DNA of 64,000 bases from CANMIH01 sp049116335. Its GTDB lineage: Bacteria; Pseudomonadota; Alphaproteobacteria; Rhodobacterales; Rhodobacteraceae. Made by a program: the position numbers and the translations under genes. This document shows, piece after piece, positions 45,870 through 54,302 of this stretch. The notes beneath the pieces were generated by a model that was not told the origin of the DNA, ran no database searches, and worked only from the letters and a program-made list of their open reading frames with translations. Where the stretch lies: contig JAGDYZ010000016.1 in NCBI GenBank assembly GCA_049116335.1, positions 186,001 to 250,000 on the forward strand, given 5' to 3'. Position 1 is the stretch's first letter; each line of letters begins with the position of its first letter.

Positions 45870-46385
45870 TCAGCCCTTCTTGTTCCAGGGCGCGGAGGCC
45901 ATCTTGGGCGGCGCGGAAGCGGCCTGCGTTGAGGGCGGTGCTGCTGGGGTTGCAGCAGGCTTTGCCGCAGCGGCCGTGGCGCCCCCACCTTCAGGCGGCA
46001 AATAAGCAATGGCATTGCTCTCGCCGTAGCCGTTCTTCGGCGGCTTGATCTTTACCTGGATCGTCATCGGGATCAGGTGCAGTTCCTCGCTGTCGCTGAC
46101 ATGCATCCGGCCCGTCGCATGGCAGATTGCCGACAGCGTCCGCTGTGCAATCTCGACCGTGGTGGGGTTCGGGTTAACCAGGTTCAGTTGATCAAAGATC
46201 TTCCGGCCCTTATGCTGGCCGTCCAAAATATCCAGCATCAGCCAGAGGAACTGGCCCATACCGTTGCGGGTCACGCGCATTTCGCTCTCGACGATCTGAG
46301 CTCGGTATTTACCTGCGGGCAGCAGCTCATAGGGGGTGGTGGGTTCAACGCTGGTGGCGTCAAATGACGTATCAAAACGTGCCAT
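45870..46385 (-). CDS. DUF669 family protein, ssDNA-binding-like
   Basis: 171 residues: beta-barrel-like N-terminal 120 with ELLPAGKYRAQIVESEMR and GQFLWLMLDILDGQHKGRKI, the DUF669 hallmark, then an alanine/proline-rich tail ending WNKKG. The tail resembles those of single-strand binding proteins. It is encoded between the exonuclease side and the RecA-like ATPase, so it likely coats single-stranded phage DNA in recombination. Confidence 0.85.
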   Translation of the reverse strand: MARFDTSFDATSVEPTTPYELLPAGKYRAQIVESEMRVTRNGMGQFLWLMLDILDGQHKGRKIFDQLNLVNPNPTTVEIAQRTLSAICHATGRMHVSDSEELHLIPMTIQVKIKPPKNGYGESNAIAYLPPEGGGATAAAAKPAATPAAPPSTQAASAPPKMASAPWNKKG

Positions 46386-46406
46386 GGTCGTATCCTTTCA
46401 AGGCAA

Positions 46407-47153
46407 TCATTGGGATTGGGGCATGGCTGCGAGGAACTCTGACCACGAAAGCGGCAGAGTGTCCGGCAGGCCGTAACGGTTTTTGGCGAGGAAGGCGGGA
46501 CGCTCCTCGGTGTGCATGACGCGCGCACCGGACCCGAGCGCCCGGGTCACCTTCTTGTTGAAGCCGACATCGGATTTGGCGACCGAGATCTGATAGTTGG
46601 CAAAGAGCACCACATCGGAATGCTCTTGCAGCAGCGCCGAGGCGCGGGTCTGCAGCTTGATCACGTACCGGTCGTAGGGTTCGTGCTCGGGGCTATCGAA
46701 CCGCTTGATGTCGGTGTGAGCAATCTGGATGACCACCATGCCTTTGCGGTCGCGCAGCGCATTCAGCTTATCGAGATATTCACGCCAGATGGTCAGCGCC
46801 TCTGCGAAGCCCTTGCCAAAGCCCGGGGTTTCGATCGACTGCCAACCATTGCGTTTGCACGCCTCAGCCCAGATCAGCGGCTCAAGCCAGTCGACGCTGT
46901 CAACCACGACGGTGCCGTAGTCGTGATCTTCCTCCAGCAATGCCTCGAGCGCTTCCGCGACTTCGGCATAACTGGTCGCCAACGGAAAATGCGGGACCTG
47001 CAGTTTGCCAAGACCATCCTCGGTCATGATGAACACCGGCGCGCCCGCGTCAGCCGCGAAGGTGGATTTGCCGACCCCGGCTACGCCGTGGATCAGGATA
47101 CGCGGTGGTTGGAGCGCCGAACTGGTGCGCAGAGATGCAAGAGAAATGGCCAT
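46407..47153 (-). CDS. RecA-like ATPase, Sak4-type (AAA_24)
   Basis: 248 residues. Walker A GVAGVGKST near 23-31, Walker B-like TVVVDSVDW near 80-88, and VVIQIAHTDIKRF. These are the marks of the Sak4-type single-strand annealing/recombination ATPases of phages. Together with the DUF669 protein and the exonuclease it forms a full recombination set. The start overlaps the upstream gene by one base. Confidence 0.85.
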   Translation of the reverse strand: MAISLASLRTSSALQPPRILIHGVAGVGKSTFAADAGAPVFIMTEDGLGKLQVPHFPLATSYAEVAEALEALLEEDHDYGTVVVDSVDWLEPLIWAEACKRNGWQSIETPGFGKGFAEALTIWREYLDKLNALRDRKGMVVIQIAHTDIKRFDSPEHEPYDRYVIKLQTRASALLQEHSDVVLFANYQISVAKSDVGFNKKVTRALGSGARVMHTEERPAFLAKNRYGLPDTLPLSWSEFLAAMPQSQ

Positions 47154-47350
47154 CAGCGTATCTCCCCTTGGTAATCTGCGATGGGATCGCTGACATAGAT
47201 GGCCAGAAGCGGCGTTCCGTCGGCGTGTGTACCGGCGTCCTCGATCTGGTAGTTGCGGTGCTGCTCAAAGACCTCGGTCAATTCCCAGCGGCGATAGAGC
47301 CCGGGAAGCCGTTTCAGGTCCTCAAACAGCAGGTCGGCATCATGTTTCAT
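47153..47350 (-). CDS. Small phage hypothetical protein
   Basis: 65 residues from ATG 47350 (MKHDADLLFEDLKRLPG...). A longer start at 47458 would overlap the sigma-like gene and adds an unconvincing segment. The C-terminus has DGTPLLAIYVSDPIADYQG. No domain is recognised. Confidence 0.6.
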   Translation of the reverse strand: MKHDADLLFEDLKRLPGLYRRWELTEVFEQHRNYQIEDAGTHADGTPLLAIYVSDPIADYQGEIR

Positions 47351-47435
47351 AGGTGTCGTCTTTCCGTTTGGGTTGGGACGCGCGGTGGCGTCTGAATGGG
47401 AAAAGCCAACGGCTGGGCCCACATGGGACATCAGG

Positions 47436-48158
47436 TCAGTCAATTTTTTCGAAGGCATCGCGGAGCCGCTTCATTGCGCGCTGGTAGCGCTTGCGCGCAG
47501 CCTCCATCGGGATGCCAAGTTCCGCCGCAGCCTCAGCTTGCGTGAAGCCGTCTATTGCCACGCGGATCACGAGCGCGGCATCGGCTCCGATGAGTTCGAC
47601 GAGGTCCTTGCGGAACAATGTTTGACTGCCCAAGGCCGGAGTGTCGCTGAGGCTGCTTTCGCGAGTAGTTCTGTATTCTTCGGCGATTTCGCGTTCCCAC
47701 AGCGCTTCACGCTGCCGCGCGCGGATCATGTCGCGTTCAATATTGCGCTGGATGGTCGCCGCAATCCACGTGACCCGCTGGAGGTCCAAACCACGGATAG
47801 CGGTGGTTGCCCGAGCGAGCACCTCCGACGTGATATCGTCAACAGTGCCGAGTTGCCGCGACAGAGCTCTGCGGCGGACTGCGTCAAATGCCGGCCACAG
47901 CGCCAGAAGCATCGTGGTGAGGGCGGCGTCAGCAGCCCCCCCCTTAGCCTGTGATGCGACAACGAGGTTGGTCAGCAGCTCGTTCTTGCGCTCCGAGGGG
48001 ACGTTACCTCGATGCAGTACATCAAGAACCGCCGCTGGGTCGCCGTATGGCGCAAGGGGCTTGCAAGAGCGGCGGATGGTTTGAAAGTTGCGATGAAATT
48101 CCAGCGTGCTGGACGAACGAAGAAGGTGATCACGGATCTCGTGCCACGTGGAAGCCAT
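47436..48158 (-). CDS. Sigma-70-like regulatory protein of the prophage
   Basis: 240 residues. Residues about 80-165 have region-2-like helices (DITSEVLARATTAIRGLDL, then IAATIQRNIERDMIRARQR) and the C-terminus is a region 4 HTH (GFTQAEAAAELGIPMEAARKR). Phage sigma-like factors redirect host RNA polymerase, often to late genes. No canonical region 2.4 sequence can be picked out by eye. It is the second or third gene from the early control region, a suitable place for a switch protein. Confidence 0.75.
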   Translation of the reverse strand: MASTWHEIRDHLLRSSSTLEFHRNFQTIRRSCKPLAPYGDPAAVLDVLHRGNVPSERKNELLTNLVVASQAKGGAADAALTTMLLALWPAFDAVRRRALSRQLGTVDDITSEVLARATTAIRGLDLQRVTWIAATIQRNIERDMIRARQREALWEREIAEEYRTTRESSLSDTPALGSQTLFRKDLVELIGADAALVIRVAIDGFTQAEAAAELGIPMEAARKRYQRAMKRLRDAFEKID

Positions 48159-48268
48159 TGGACGCCTGCCTTACGGCCGGGCGTCCAGCACCTCCTCATG
48201 GCCAAGTCAGGGCGTCATGCACCTCTATAATTTCAGAAAATGGGGGAAGAGCGCGCGTTACCGCGTGA

Positions 48269-48508
48269 TCAGGCTTTGTTCTTGGAGTTCAAAGCCCCAC
48301 AGCCGGGGCATTTGGCTGTAATTGGGAAGCTTGCCATGAATTCAGCACTCTTCCTGCGAATGTGCATTTGCTGACCATTGCATTTACCGAGTAGCTTTCC
48401 GCAATCATGGCAGCGCCAGTCACGGCTCGATGCCGAGAAGCTTGTCTCCCGATAAGTGCGTCTACCTGTGGCTCGGTCGTCGTAGTTAGGATCACCGTTT
48501 AAGTTCAT
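48269..48508 (-). CDS. Com-like zinc-finger protein
   Basis: 79 residues with two CxxC pairs (WRCHDCGKLLGK, then AKCPGCGALN) and a basic stretch between. The spacing and GKLLGK context recall Com of phage Mu, a zinc-binding activator of mom mRNA translation. Here no mom gene is seen; the ParB-methyltransferase could be a target, but that is a guess. Confidence 0.7.
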   Translation of the reverse strand: MNLNGDPNYDDRATGRRTYRETSFSASSRDWRCHDCGKLLGKCNGQQMHIRRKSAEFMASFPITAKCPGCGALNSKNKA

Positions 48509-48636
48509 GTGTCGCAGTCCTTCTCTGGATTGACGTTTTCAAGACGAGGGGGGGGTGTTCGGAGCAGCAAAGATAGCTGCTCCGTTATTTGCATTTCGTG
48601 GTTTGTTGACCTCAAACTGGATTAGTCGCCGCTAAA

Positions 48637-49143
48637 TTAGCCCGTCGCAGCTTTTGCGGATCGGCGCCATTTGCGCGAGCCAGCTTCTTTTTGAGCAATT
48701 CGCGCCTGTACCTTCGCATCGGTGAACTCAGGTTCGAATTCCTTCAACTTTGCTACAAGACCATCGAGGTGATAGTAATTGGACAAGCGTCCACGGCTCT
48801 TGTTTGTGCGTTCTTCACGTCTCACTAACCCAGCCTTTTCCAGATCCGCAATAATGCGCTGAACCTGTCGCTCGGTGATGTTAAGTCGGAACGCAATCTC
48901 AGCTTTCCCCGGGTAAGGCTTCGCGTCGGCATGCCACCAGTGATCGGCTATTTGAAGAAGGACCATCAACTGGGTTGAATTCAGGTTGAGCCGTCTCTGC
49001 GCTTGCAGCAGAATCGAAGGAATGATGCAAAAACCGTAAGCAATTACCTTTTTGCCCCACTTTTTTTCTGCCTCAGTCATGTTCGACTTCTTGGATATAT
49101 CAGGCGTCGATTTCGCCATTTCTTCTTGATTTTGCTCGGCCAT
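48637..49143 (-). CDS. Winged-helix regulator / replication-initiator-like protein
   Basis: 168 residues from ATG 49143. The core is IIPSILLQAQRRLNLNSTQLMVLLQIADHWW followed by KAEIAFRLNITERQVQRIIADLEKAGL, a MarR/winged-helix type HTH, and a wing with RLSNYYHLDGL (split here to keep within limits of the pattern: key parts are STQLMVLLQIADHWW and NITERQVQRIIADLEK). The three GACATTAATGTC palindromes lie 62-198 bp upstream, so it may bind them and repress itself and the divergent integrase side. It could be the lysogeny switch. Confidence 0.75.
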   Translation of the reverse strand: MAEQNQEEMAKSTPDISKKSNMTEAEKKWGKKVIAYGFCIIPSILLQAQRRLNLNSTQLMVLLQIADHWWHADAKPYPGKAEIAFRLNITERQVQRIIADLEKAGLVRREERTNKSRGRLSNYYHLDGLVAKLKEFEPEFTDAKVQARIAQKEAGSRKWRRSAKAATG

Positions 49144-49205
49144 CTGTGGTCTCCTTTGATTGGAGAATATGAGGGGGTACGCATAAGAACAAGGCACCCC
49201 CACTA

Positions 49206-49217
49206 GACATTAATGTC
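49206..49217. promoter_or_regulatory. Operator palindrome GACATTAATGTC (copy 1)
   Basis: Perfect 12-bp palindrome 62 bp upstream of the regulator start. Same word as copy 3; copy 2 starts 24 bp away, about two helical turns, suited to cooperative binding of two dimers. Confidence 0.75.
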
Positions 49218-49229
49218 CATCCGCCACCA

Positions 49230-49241
49230 GACATCAATGTC
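49230..49241. promoter_or_regulatory. Operator palindrome GACATCAATGTC (copy 2)
   Basis: Differs from the perfect palindrome by one central base. Flanked by AGACAT...TGTCC like copy 1. Confidence 0.75.
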
Positions 49242-49329
49242 CTTTGGACCGAGACACTCATATCTCCCGAAATAGACGGCTTCTAAGTAGGACGAAACTT
49301 AAGCCGTATAACACAGTAAATACCCCAGA

Positions 49330-49341
49330 GACATTAATGTC
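49330..49341. promoter_or_regulatory. Operator palindrome GACATTAATGTC (copy 3)
   Basis: Exact copy of the first palindrome, 100 bp from copy 2 and 150 bp before the + strand operon, so it could serve a second promoter or DNA looping. Confidence 0.75.
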
Positions 49342-49490
49342 GCGGGGGTTGTCATTCTTAGCCCCAATTTAAGCTCACCTTTTACTTAGTGAAGTAATAC
49401 TTCCGACAGTTCTGTCCCAACAAGGCTCCTTATGCGGCTTTTCAGTTTCAGATCCCGCCTACACTGCGCGGGCGAGTAACGGAGGCCAAT

Positions 49491-49694
49491 ATGAACCGAC
49501 CCAACCCGCTTCACCCAGACCGCATGACGGCGCATGAGCGTCGCACCGAACTCTATAGCCTGCTGGCTTCGGCCGTGGTGCGCCTCGTGGGATGCGATCG
49601 CGACCATCTATCCCAGAATAGTGGAGACTATTCGCTACACTTCCGCCCCGAAAGGAGCGGTACTGCAGCTCCAACTCAGAGGAGATCTGCATGA
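49491..49694 (+). CDS. Small protein preceding DUF2924 gene
   Basis: 67 residues (MNRPNPLHPDRMTAHERRTELYSLL at the start, of which NPLHPDRMTAHERR is the conserved-looking part). It regularly precedes DUF2924 genes in alphaproteobacterial elements. ATGA overlap with DUF2924. Function unknown. Confidence 0.7.
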   Translation: MNRPNPLHPDRMTAHERRTELYSLLASAVVRLVGCDRDHLSQNSGDYSLHFRPERSGTAAPTQRRSA

Positions 49695-50146
49695 CGACAC
49701 ACGAACCCATTCTGGCGCGCTTGGGCGCTTTGAAGGCCATGTCTGTCAATGAGCTGAAGGCTGAATGGCAGGCGCTCTACGATGCGCCAGCGCCGAACAA
49801 CAGCCGCAACTTCCTGGAGGGCCGCCTGGCTTACCGGATCCAGGAGATGACCTATGGCGGCCCGGATAAGCAAACGCGCCGCCTGCTAGACCTGCTGGCC
49901 GACGAGGTCGAGGGCACACTGACGCGCAAGGCCCAGATTGCTGATCCCCGGAACCCCGTGGTGGGCACAAAGCTCATCCGCGAATGGGATGGCGTCGCCC
50001 ACACGGTCACTGTTCTCAGGGAAGGCTTCGACTGGGATGGCCAGCGCTACAAGTCGCTGTCTGCGGTGGCGCGTGCCATCACGGGCACGCGCTGGAACGG
50101 CTATCGCTTCTTTGGGCTGCGCGAGCGGAAACGGGGTGAGGCATGA
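49691..50146 (+). CDS. DUF2924 family protein
   Basis: 151 residues with the DUF2924 signature: LEGRLAYRIQEMTYGG in the middle and a C-terminal part GTKLIREWDGVAHTVTVL, YKSLSAVARAITGTRWNGYRFFGL that resembles a small DNA-binding module. It overlaps the recombinase start as ATGA. These proteins almost always accompany serine recombinases of this kind and may act as integration cofactors; the biochemical role is unknown. Confidence 0.85.
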   Translation: MTTHEPILARLGALKAMSVNELKAEWQALYDAPAPNNSRNFLEGRLAYRIQEMTYGGPDKQTRRLLDLLADEVEGTLTRKAQIADPRNPVVGTKLIREWDGVAHTVTVLREGFDWDGQRYKSLSAVARAITGTRWNGYRFFGLRERKRGEA

Positions 50147-51465
50147 AGGACGTGTCAACAAACCCCACCCGCCGCCTGCGCTGTGCCATCTACACCCGCA
50201 AATCGAGCGAGGAAGGCCTCGAGCAGGAGTTCAACAGCCTTCATGCCCAGCGGGAGGCCTGTGAGGCCTATATTGCCAGCCAGAAGTCTGAAGGCTGGGC
50301 GCTGGTGCGCGATCAGTATGACGATGGTGGCATCTCGGGCGGCACACTAGAGCGCCCTGCCCTGCAACAACTGCTTGCCGATATTGAGGACGGCCTGGTC
50401 GACGTGGTCGTCGTTTACAAAATCGACCGCCTGTCGCGCTCTCTGATGGATTTCTCGAAGCTGGTCGAGGTGTTCGACCGCAATGGCGTCACCTTTGTCT
50501 CGGTCACGCAGTCTTTCAACACGACCACATCAATGGGACGGTTGACGCTAAACATTCTGCTGTCCTTTGCCCAGTTCGAGCGTGAGGTCACGGCAGAGCG
50601 CATTCGCGACAAGGTAAAGGCTTCGCGTATGAAGGGCATGTGGATGGGCGGATACGTGCCCCTCGGCTACGACGTCATCGGCCGCAAATTGGTGGTGAAC
50701 GACGAGGAAGCCGCCAAGGTCCGCATGGTGTTTGAAAGATTTGTGGAGGTTGGATCCGCGACCGTTCTGGCACGCGAGTTGCGAAGCGATGGGTTCCGAA
50801 ACAAGCAGGGCACACTGATCGACAAGGGTTACCTCTATCGGCTCCTGAACAACCGCGTTTATCGTGGCGAAGCCGTGCACAAGGGCACGGCCTATCCCGG
50901 CGAACATGAAGCAATCATTGATATCCGGCTCTGGGATCAGGTGCATGACATTATGGGGGAAAGCCCCCGCAAGCGGGCGAACAACAGCCGGACGCAAACG
51001 CCTGCGCTCCTGAAGGGACTGCTGTTCACAGCCACCGGCGCTGCGATGACGCCCTCCAGCACGAAAAAGGGCACGCGCCGGTATCGCTATTACGTTTCCA
51101 TGGACCTTCTGAAAAACCGTGAGACGCCCGATGACGAAATCCCCCGCCGCTTGCCTGCGGATACAGTCGAAGGTGCCGTCATTACCGAAATCCGCCGCGT
51201 TCTTCGCACCCCTGAAACCACAGCACAGGTTATCGCCAAATTGGACAGGGATGACAGTCCCGAGGCTGACGCCATTGCCGCCTTGCAGCAGTTTCCGGAA
51301 CTCTGGGCGCAGCTGTTTCCAGGCGAGCAGGCCCGCATCATTCAGCTGCTTGTGCGACGCGTCACAGTGACCGCTGAGGGCCTCGTCATTGATCTTCGCA
51401 CTGACGGGATTGCTGGCGTCATGCGAGAGATGATGACACCGCGTCCGCTGGTGGCGGCAGAGTGA
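50143..51465 (+). CDS. Large serine recombinase (phage integrase)
   Basis: 440 residues. The N-terminal resolvase domain has AIYTRKSSEEGLEQEF with the catalytic serine near residue 20, YDDGGISGGTLERPAL, and KIDRLSRSLMDF with the active-site arginines. A recombinase domain follows (GYVPLGYDVIGRKLVVND, then LYRLLNNRVYRGEAVHKG) and then a zinc-ribbon-poor C-terminal part. It integrates the phage at attB with a short core. It is 440 residues, at the short end for this class. Confidence 0.9.
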   Translation: MKDVSTNPTRRLRCAIYTRKSSEEGLEQEFNSLHAQREACEAYIASQKSEGWALVRDQYDDGGISGGTLERPALQQLLADIEDGLVDVVVVYKIDRLSRSLMDFSKLVEVFDRNGVTFVSVTQSFNTTTSMGRLTLNILLSFAQFEREVTAERIRDKVKASRMKGMWMGGYVPLGYDVIGRKLVVNDEEAAKVRMVFERFVEVGSATVLARELRSDGFRNKQGTLIDKGYLYRLLNNRVYRGEAVHKGTAYPGEHEAIIDIRLWDQVHDIMGESPRKRANNSRTQTPALLKGLLFTATGAAMTPSSTKKGTRRYRYYVSMDLLKNRETPDDEIPRRLPADTVEGAVITEIRRVLRTPETTAQVIAKLDRDDSPEADAIAALQQFPELWAQLFPGEQARIIQLLVRRVTVTAEGLVIDLRTDGIAGVMREMMTPRPLVAAE

Positions 51466-51863
51466 TGGGCGAACCCGACACCATTCAGGTCTTCGTCCCA
51501 TTGAAAGTGCGCAAGAAAAACGGGCGGCCGAAAATCTTGCCGCCCGCTGATTACCTGCCCAGCGAGGATCAAACCCAAGATCCGCATATTCTGCGCGCCA
51601 TTGGCCGCGCTTGGGGCTGGCGACGGCGCATGGAGGCTGGAGAATTCGGGACTGTTCGCGACCTCGCAATAGCCATGAACCTCGCTGAGCGCCATGTAAG
51701 CAGGCAACTGCGGTTGGCCTATCTCGCGCCGGAGGTGCTGAAGCGGCTGATCTATAAACGCGAGGTCACAGCCGTGACGCTGATGGAGATTACGGAATGC
51801 GCCGCTTTGCCCTGGAGGGATCAGACGGAGGTGGTGTTTGGTGAAGCTGTACAAGTTGGCTGA
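51465..51863 (+). CDS. HTH protein of the integration cassette
   Basis: 132 residues from ATG 51465 (TGATG overlap with the recombinase). RKKNGRPKILPP near the start, then an HTH (GTVRDLAIAMNLAERHVSRQLRLAYLA split as DLAIAMNL and ERHVSRQLRLAY) similar to the HTH of ParB-like proteins. Conserved companion of the DUF2924/recombinase pair; may be a recombination directionality factor or regulator. Not proven. Confidence 0.75.
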   Translation: MGEPDTIQVFVPLKVRKKNGRPKILPPADYLPSEDQTQDPHILRAIGRAWGWRRRMEAGEFGTVRDLAIAMNLAERHVSRQLRLAYLAPEVLKRLIYKREVTAVTLMEITECAALPWRDQTEVVFGEAVQVG

Positions 51864-52110
51864 AGCACACGAACGTCCCACTGCGGACCTTCGTACATCC
51901 TGCGGCGGATGGCGGTTCAGAGCCCATAATGACCGATGCTGCATCTTGCACAAAGAGCAGCGAAGCACCGAATACAGACATTGGTCCCGGAAAAGCCGAC
52001 CCTAAGCTGCAGCTGACCGATGCTTGATTTCGCCGCGGCGTGGCTTACCAGACCGATTTTGGCTGCGATGCAGAAAGCACTCCGCAACCAGTTCGTCGAG
52101 CGACAGGTGC
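51864..52110. other. Right prophage-chromosome junction, no gene
   Basis: 247 bp between the integration cassette and the end of the FeS photolyase gene. The attachment site should be here. An 11-bp direct repeat TGACCGATGCT is present at 51930-51940 and 52014-52024. No dyad long enough to call attR by eye. Confidence 0.45.
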
Positions 52111-53643
52111 TTATACAATCTCACCCGTGTCCAACCGAGCCAGCCAATCCGTCGCGTCATCAACTATTTTTTTTCGTTGGCCTACGTCGCGCTTGTCCCA
52201 ACTCCGATAAATAACGGCCATCCTCGGATTGTTTAGAAATCGGTCCCGATGGCGTTCGATGAAGTGCCAGTAGAGAAGATTGAAAGGGCAAGCCCGCGCG
52301 CCCGTCTTGGTCCTAACGTCATACTGGCAGCCCGTACAATAGTCGGACATCTTGGAAATGTAGTTACCCGATGAAACATACGGCTTGGATGCGACCAACC
52401 CGTCGTCTGCGTACTGGCTCATCCCAATAGTGTTGGGCGCTTCGACCCATTCGAACGCATCGACATATACGGAAAGATACCATTCGTGCACCTCCCCGGG
52501 ATCAAGGCCGGCAAGCAGGGCAAAATTGCCAATAACCATCAGTCTTTGGATGTGGTGCGCGTAGCCGTGTTCCCGGGTCTGCCCCACAACCTCGTCAACA
52601 CAGTGCATGTGTGTTTCGCCCCCCCAGAAGAAAGCAGGGAGCGGACGACTGTGGTCGAGCATATTTCGGGACGTGTAGTCCGGGCCTTCGAAAAAGTAGA
52701 TGCCCCGCACATATTCGCGCCATCCAATTATCTGCCTGATGAATCCTTCGGCCGCATTCAGAGGTGCCTTACCTGCACGCCAGGCCGCCTCGGCCCGCAG
52801 GCAAACTTCCATTGGAAGCAAAAGACCAAGGTTGAGATATGGCGAGATGACCGCATGCCAAAGCCACGGGTCGCCCATGACCATGGCGTCCTGATAGTCA
52901 CCAAATGACGGAAGAGTATGGGATATGAAGTGGTCCAGAACCTCAAGTGCCTGTTCCCGATCCGTCGCGAACTCGAAGGGGTGCAATTGCCCGAAATTCC
53001 CTGCGAAACGATCCTTGACGAGGTCAAGCACCTCGGCAACAACAGCATCGGGTGGAAAACCAGGCGGTTTAGGAGGGCGGGCGTCTTCTGGTGCAGGCTT
53101 GCGGTTCTGGTTGTCATAGTTCCATTTGCCACCGGCTGGTGCGTTTCCGTCCATCAGCAATCCTGTCTTGCGGCGGACATCCCGATAGAACCACTCCATT
53201 CGAAGGTGCTTGCGGCCTTTTGCCCAGTCGGCGAAATCCTTGGGCGAAGTGACAAAGCGGTCATCGGGTAGCTGGCGCATGACGAGTGGCAGATCGTTCA
53301 GCGCGGCGATCAGCCGCCATTCTCCGGGCGTCGTGGCGATAACTTCCTCGACAGCAAACTCCGAAGCACGGCGGACAAGCTCTCCGGGAATTGAGCCTGT
53401 GTTGGCCTCATCGTCGAGCCTGCTGTAGGCGACTGTCCAGCCGTCTTCTCTCAGGGCCATCGCAAATCTGCGCATCGCGGCCAGAACCAGCGCGATTTTC
53501 TTGGGATGATGCGGGACGTACGTGGCCTCGGTCATGACTTCGGCCATGATAACCACGTCACGTTCTTTATCAGCCATTCGCAGCGAAGAGATGTCAGTGC
53601 TGAGTTGATCACCAAGCACCAGGATGAGACGCGGCTTCACCAT
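52111..53643 (-). CDS. FeS bacterial cryptochrome/photolyase (PhrB/CryB family)
   Basis: 510 residues from ATG 53643, a 7-base overlap with the SDR stop. N-terminal Rossmann-like part LILVLGDQLS; FAD-binding helical C-terminal part with FIRQIIGWREYVRGIYF and HIQRLMVIGNFALL. Cysteines in the late segment (THMHCVDE, SDYCTGCQYD, ARACPFN) fit the four that hold the 4Fe-4S cluster in this family. Members repair (6-4) photoproducts or act in light signalling. It is the third gene of a minus operon with a candidate RpoE promoter, so singlet-oxygen induction is likely. Confidence 0.88.
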   Translation of the reverse strand: MVKPRLILVLGDQLSTDISSLRMADKERDVVIMAEVMTEATYVPHHPKKIALVLAAMRRFAMALREDGWTVAYSRLDDEANTGSIPGELVRRASEFAVEEVIATTPGEWRLIAALNDLPLVMRQLPDDRFVTSPKDFADWAKGRKHLRMEWFYRDVRRKTGLLMDGNAPAGGKWNYDNQNRKPAPEDARPPKPPGFPPDAVVAEVLDLVKDRFAGNFGQLHPFEFATDREQALEVLDHFISHTLPSFGDYQDAMVMGDPWLWHAVISPYLNLGLLLPMEVCLRAEAAWRAGKAPLNAAEGFIRQIIGWREYVRGIYFFEGPDYTSRNMLDHSRPLPAFFWGGETHMHCVDEVVGQTREHGYAHHIQRLMVIGNFALLAGLDPGEVHEWYLSVYVDAFEWVEAPNTIGMSQYADDGLVASKPYVSSGNYISKMSDYCTGCQYDVRTKTGARACPFNLLYWHFIERHRDRFLNNPRMAVIYRSWDKRDVGQRKKIVDDATDWLARLDTGEIV

Positions 53644-54302
53644 GGGACGGGTTTCCCCGCCCAATCGAAAAAGCCACCGTTGTCGGCTGGAGTCAGCTGA
53701 TCAAGAACCGCAACAAGGTTTGCGGCCGCCTCGTTTGGCGTCACTTTTGCATGCCCAGAGTAAGCCTTGGAGAAGGGCGTCTCTACGGTGCCCGGATGCA
53801 AAGACACTACAATGGCCTGTTTGCGCTTTCTCGAGATCTCGATAGCCGCCGTGCGCACGATCTGATTGGCTGCAGCCTTGGACGCGCGGTAGCTGTACCA
53901 CCCCCCAAGGTGGTTATCACCGATCGACCCGACACGGGCAGTGAGAACTCCCACCACGCATTGTGCGTCTTGCGGCAAAAGCCGAGGCAGGTGTTTCAAA
54001 ACCAACGCAGGGCCAATGGCATTCACCGCCAAGACGCGCGCTAAGTTTTCTGCCTCAATCTCTGCAAGCGACTTCTCGGGGCGTGCGCCCTCGGGGGCCA
54101 GAATTCCGCTGGCAATCAAGACCGTGTCGAAAGGTCCTCGCAACACGCTCATGGCCCTCTCGACGCTGGTGGGATCAGTTAGATCCAATCCGTCGCCTGC
54201 GCGCGACAGCCGCGTCACCTCGGAACCATATGTTGCGAGAGCCGCGGAAAGCGCCGTGCCAATCCCACCCGAGGCCCCTATGACAAGTGCGCGGCGCGTC
54301 AT
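53637..54302 (-). CDS. Short-chain dehydrogenase/reductase
   Basis: 221 residues. NAD(P)-binding GASGGIG at residues 9-15, NAIGP near 93 and the catalytic YRASK near 143-147. The substrate is not known. It overlaps both the DUF2256 gene (4 bases) and the FeS photolyase gene, so all three are co-translated. Similar SDR genes accompany RpoE-ChrR and photolyase genes in related bacteria. Confidence 0.88.
   Translation of the reverse strand: MTRRALVIGASGGIGTALSAALATYGSEVTRLSRAGDGLDLTDPTSVERAMSVLRGPFDTVLIASGILAPEGARPEKSLAEIEAENLARVLAVNAIGPALVLKHLPRLLPQDAQCVVGVLTARVGSIGDNHLGGWYSYRASKAAANQIVRTAAIEISRKRKQAIVVSLHPGTVETPFSKAYSGHAKVTPNEAAANLVAVLDQLTPADNGGFFDWAGKPVPW

Larger units (their letters stand above)
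49144..49490. other. Divergent control region of the prophage
   Basis: 347 bp without a gene between the minus-strand regulator/early operon and the + strand integration cassette. It holds three palindromes and should contain both promoters. It is AT-richer than its neighbours. ACGGAGG, 6 bases before the ATG at 49491, is the ribosome site of the right-hand operon. Confidence 0.75.
12342..51863. mobile_element. Siphovirus-type prophage, close to complete
   Basis: About 39.5 kb with all expected modules: integrase and HTH (right end), regulators, replication/recombination, terminase, portal, capsid, tail, tail tip, lysis and fibres (left end). Most genes run on the minus strand with ATGA or TGATG overlaps. 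The integrase is a serine recombinase, whose crossover core is only a few bases, so no long att repeats are expected and the ends are estimates. The left limit is taken as the stop of the last fibre-side gene and the right limit as the end of the HTH gene. One early helicase gene carries a frameshift, so full function is uncertain. Whether the defence operon at 1-12273 is cargo of this element or host DNA cannot be decided here. Confidence 0.85.

Noticed and set aside
52020..52214. 64-codon + frame after the integration cassette
   Set aside because: It overlaps the end of the FeS photolyase gene on the other strand and matches nothing known.
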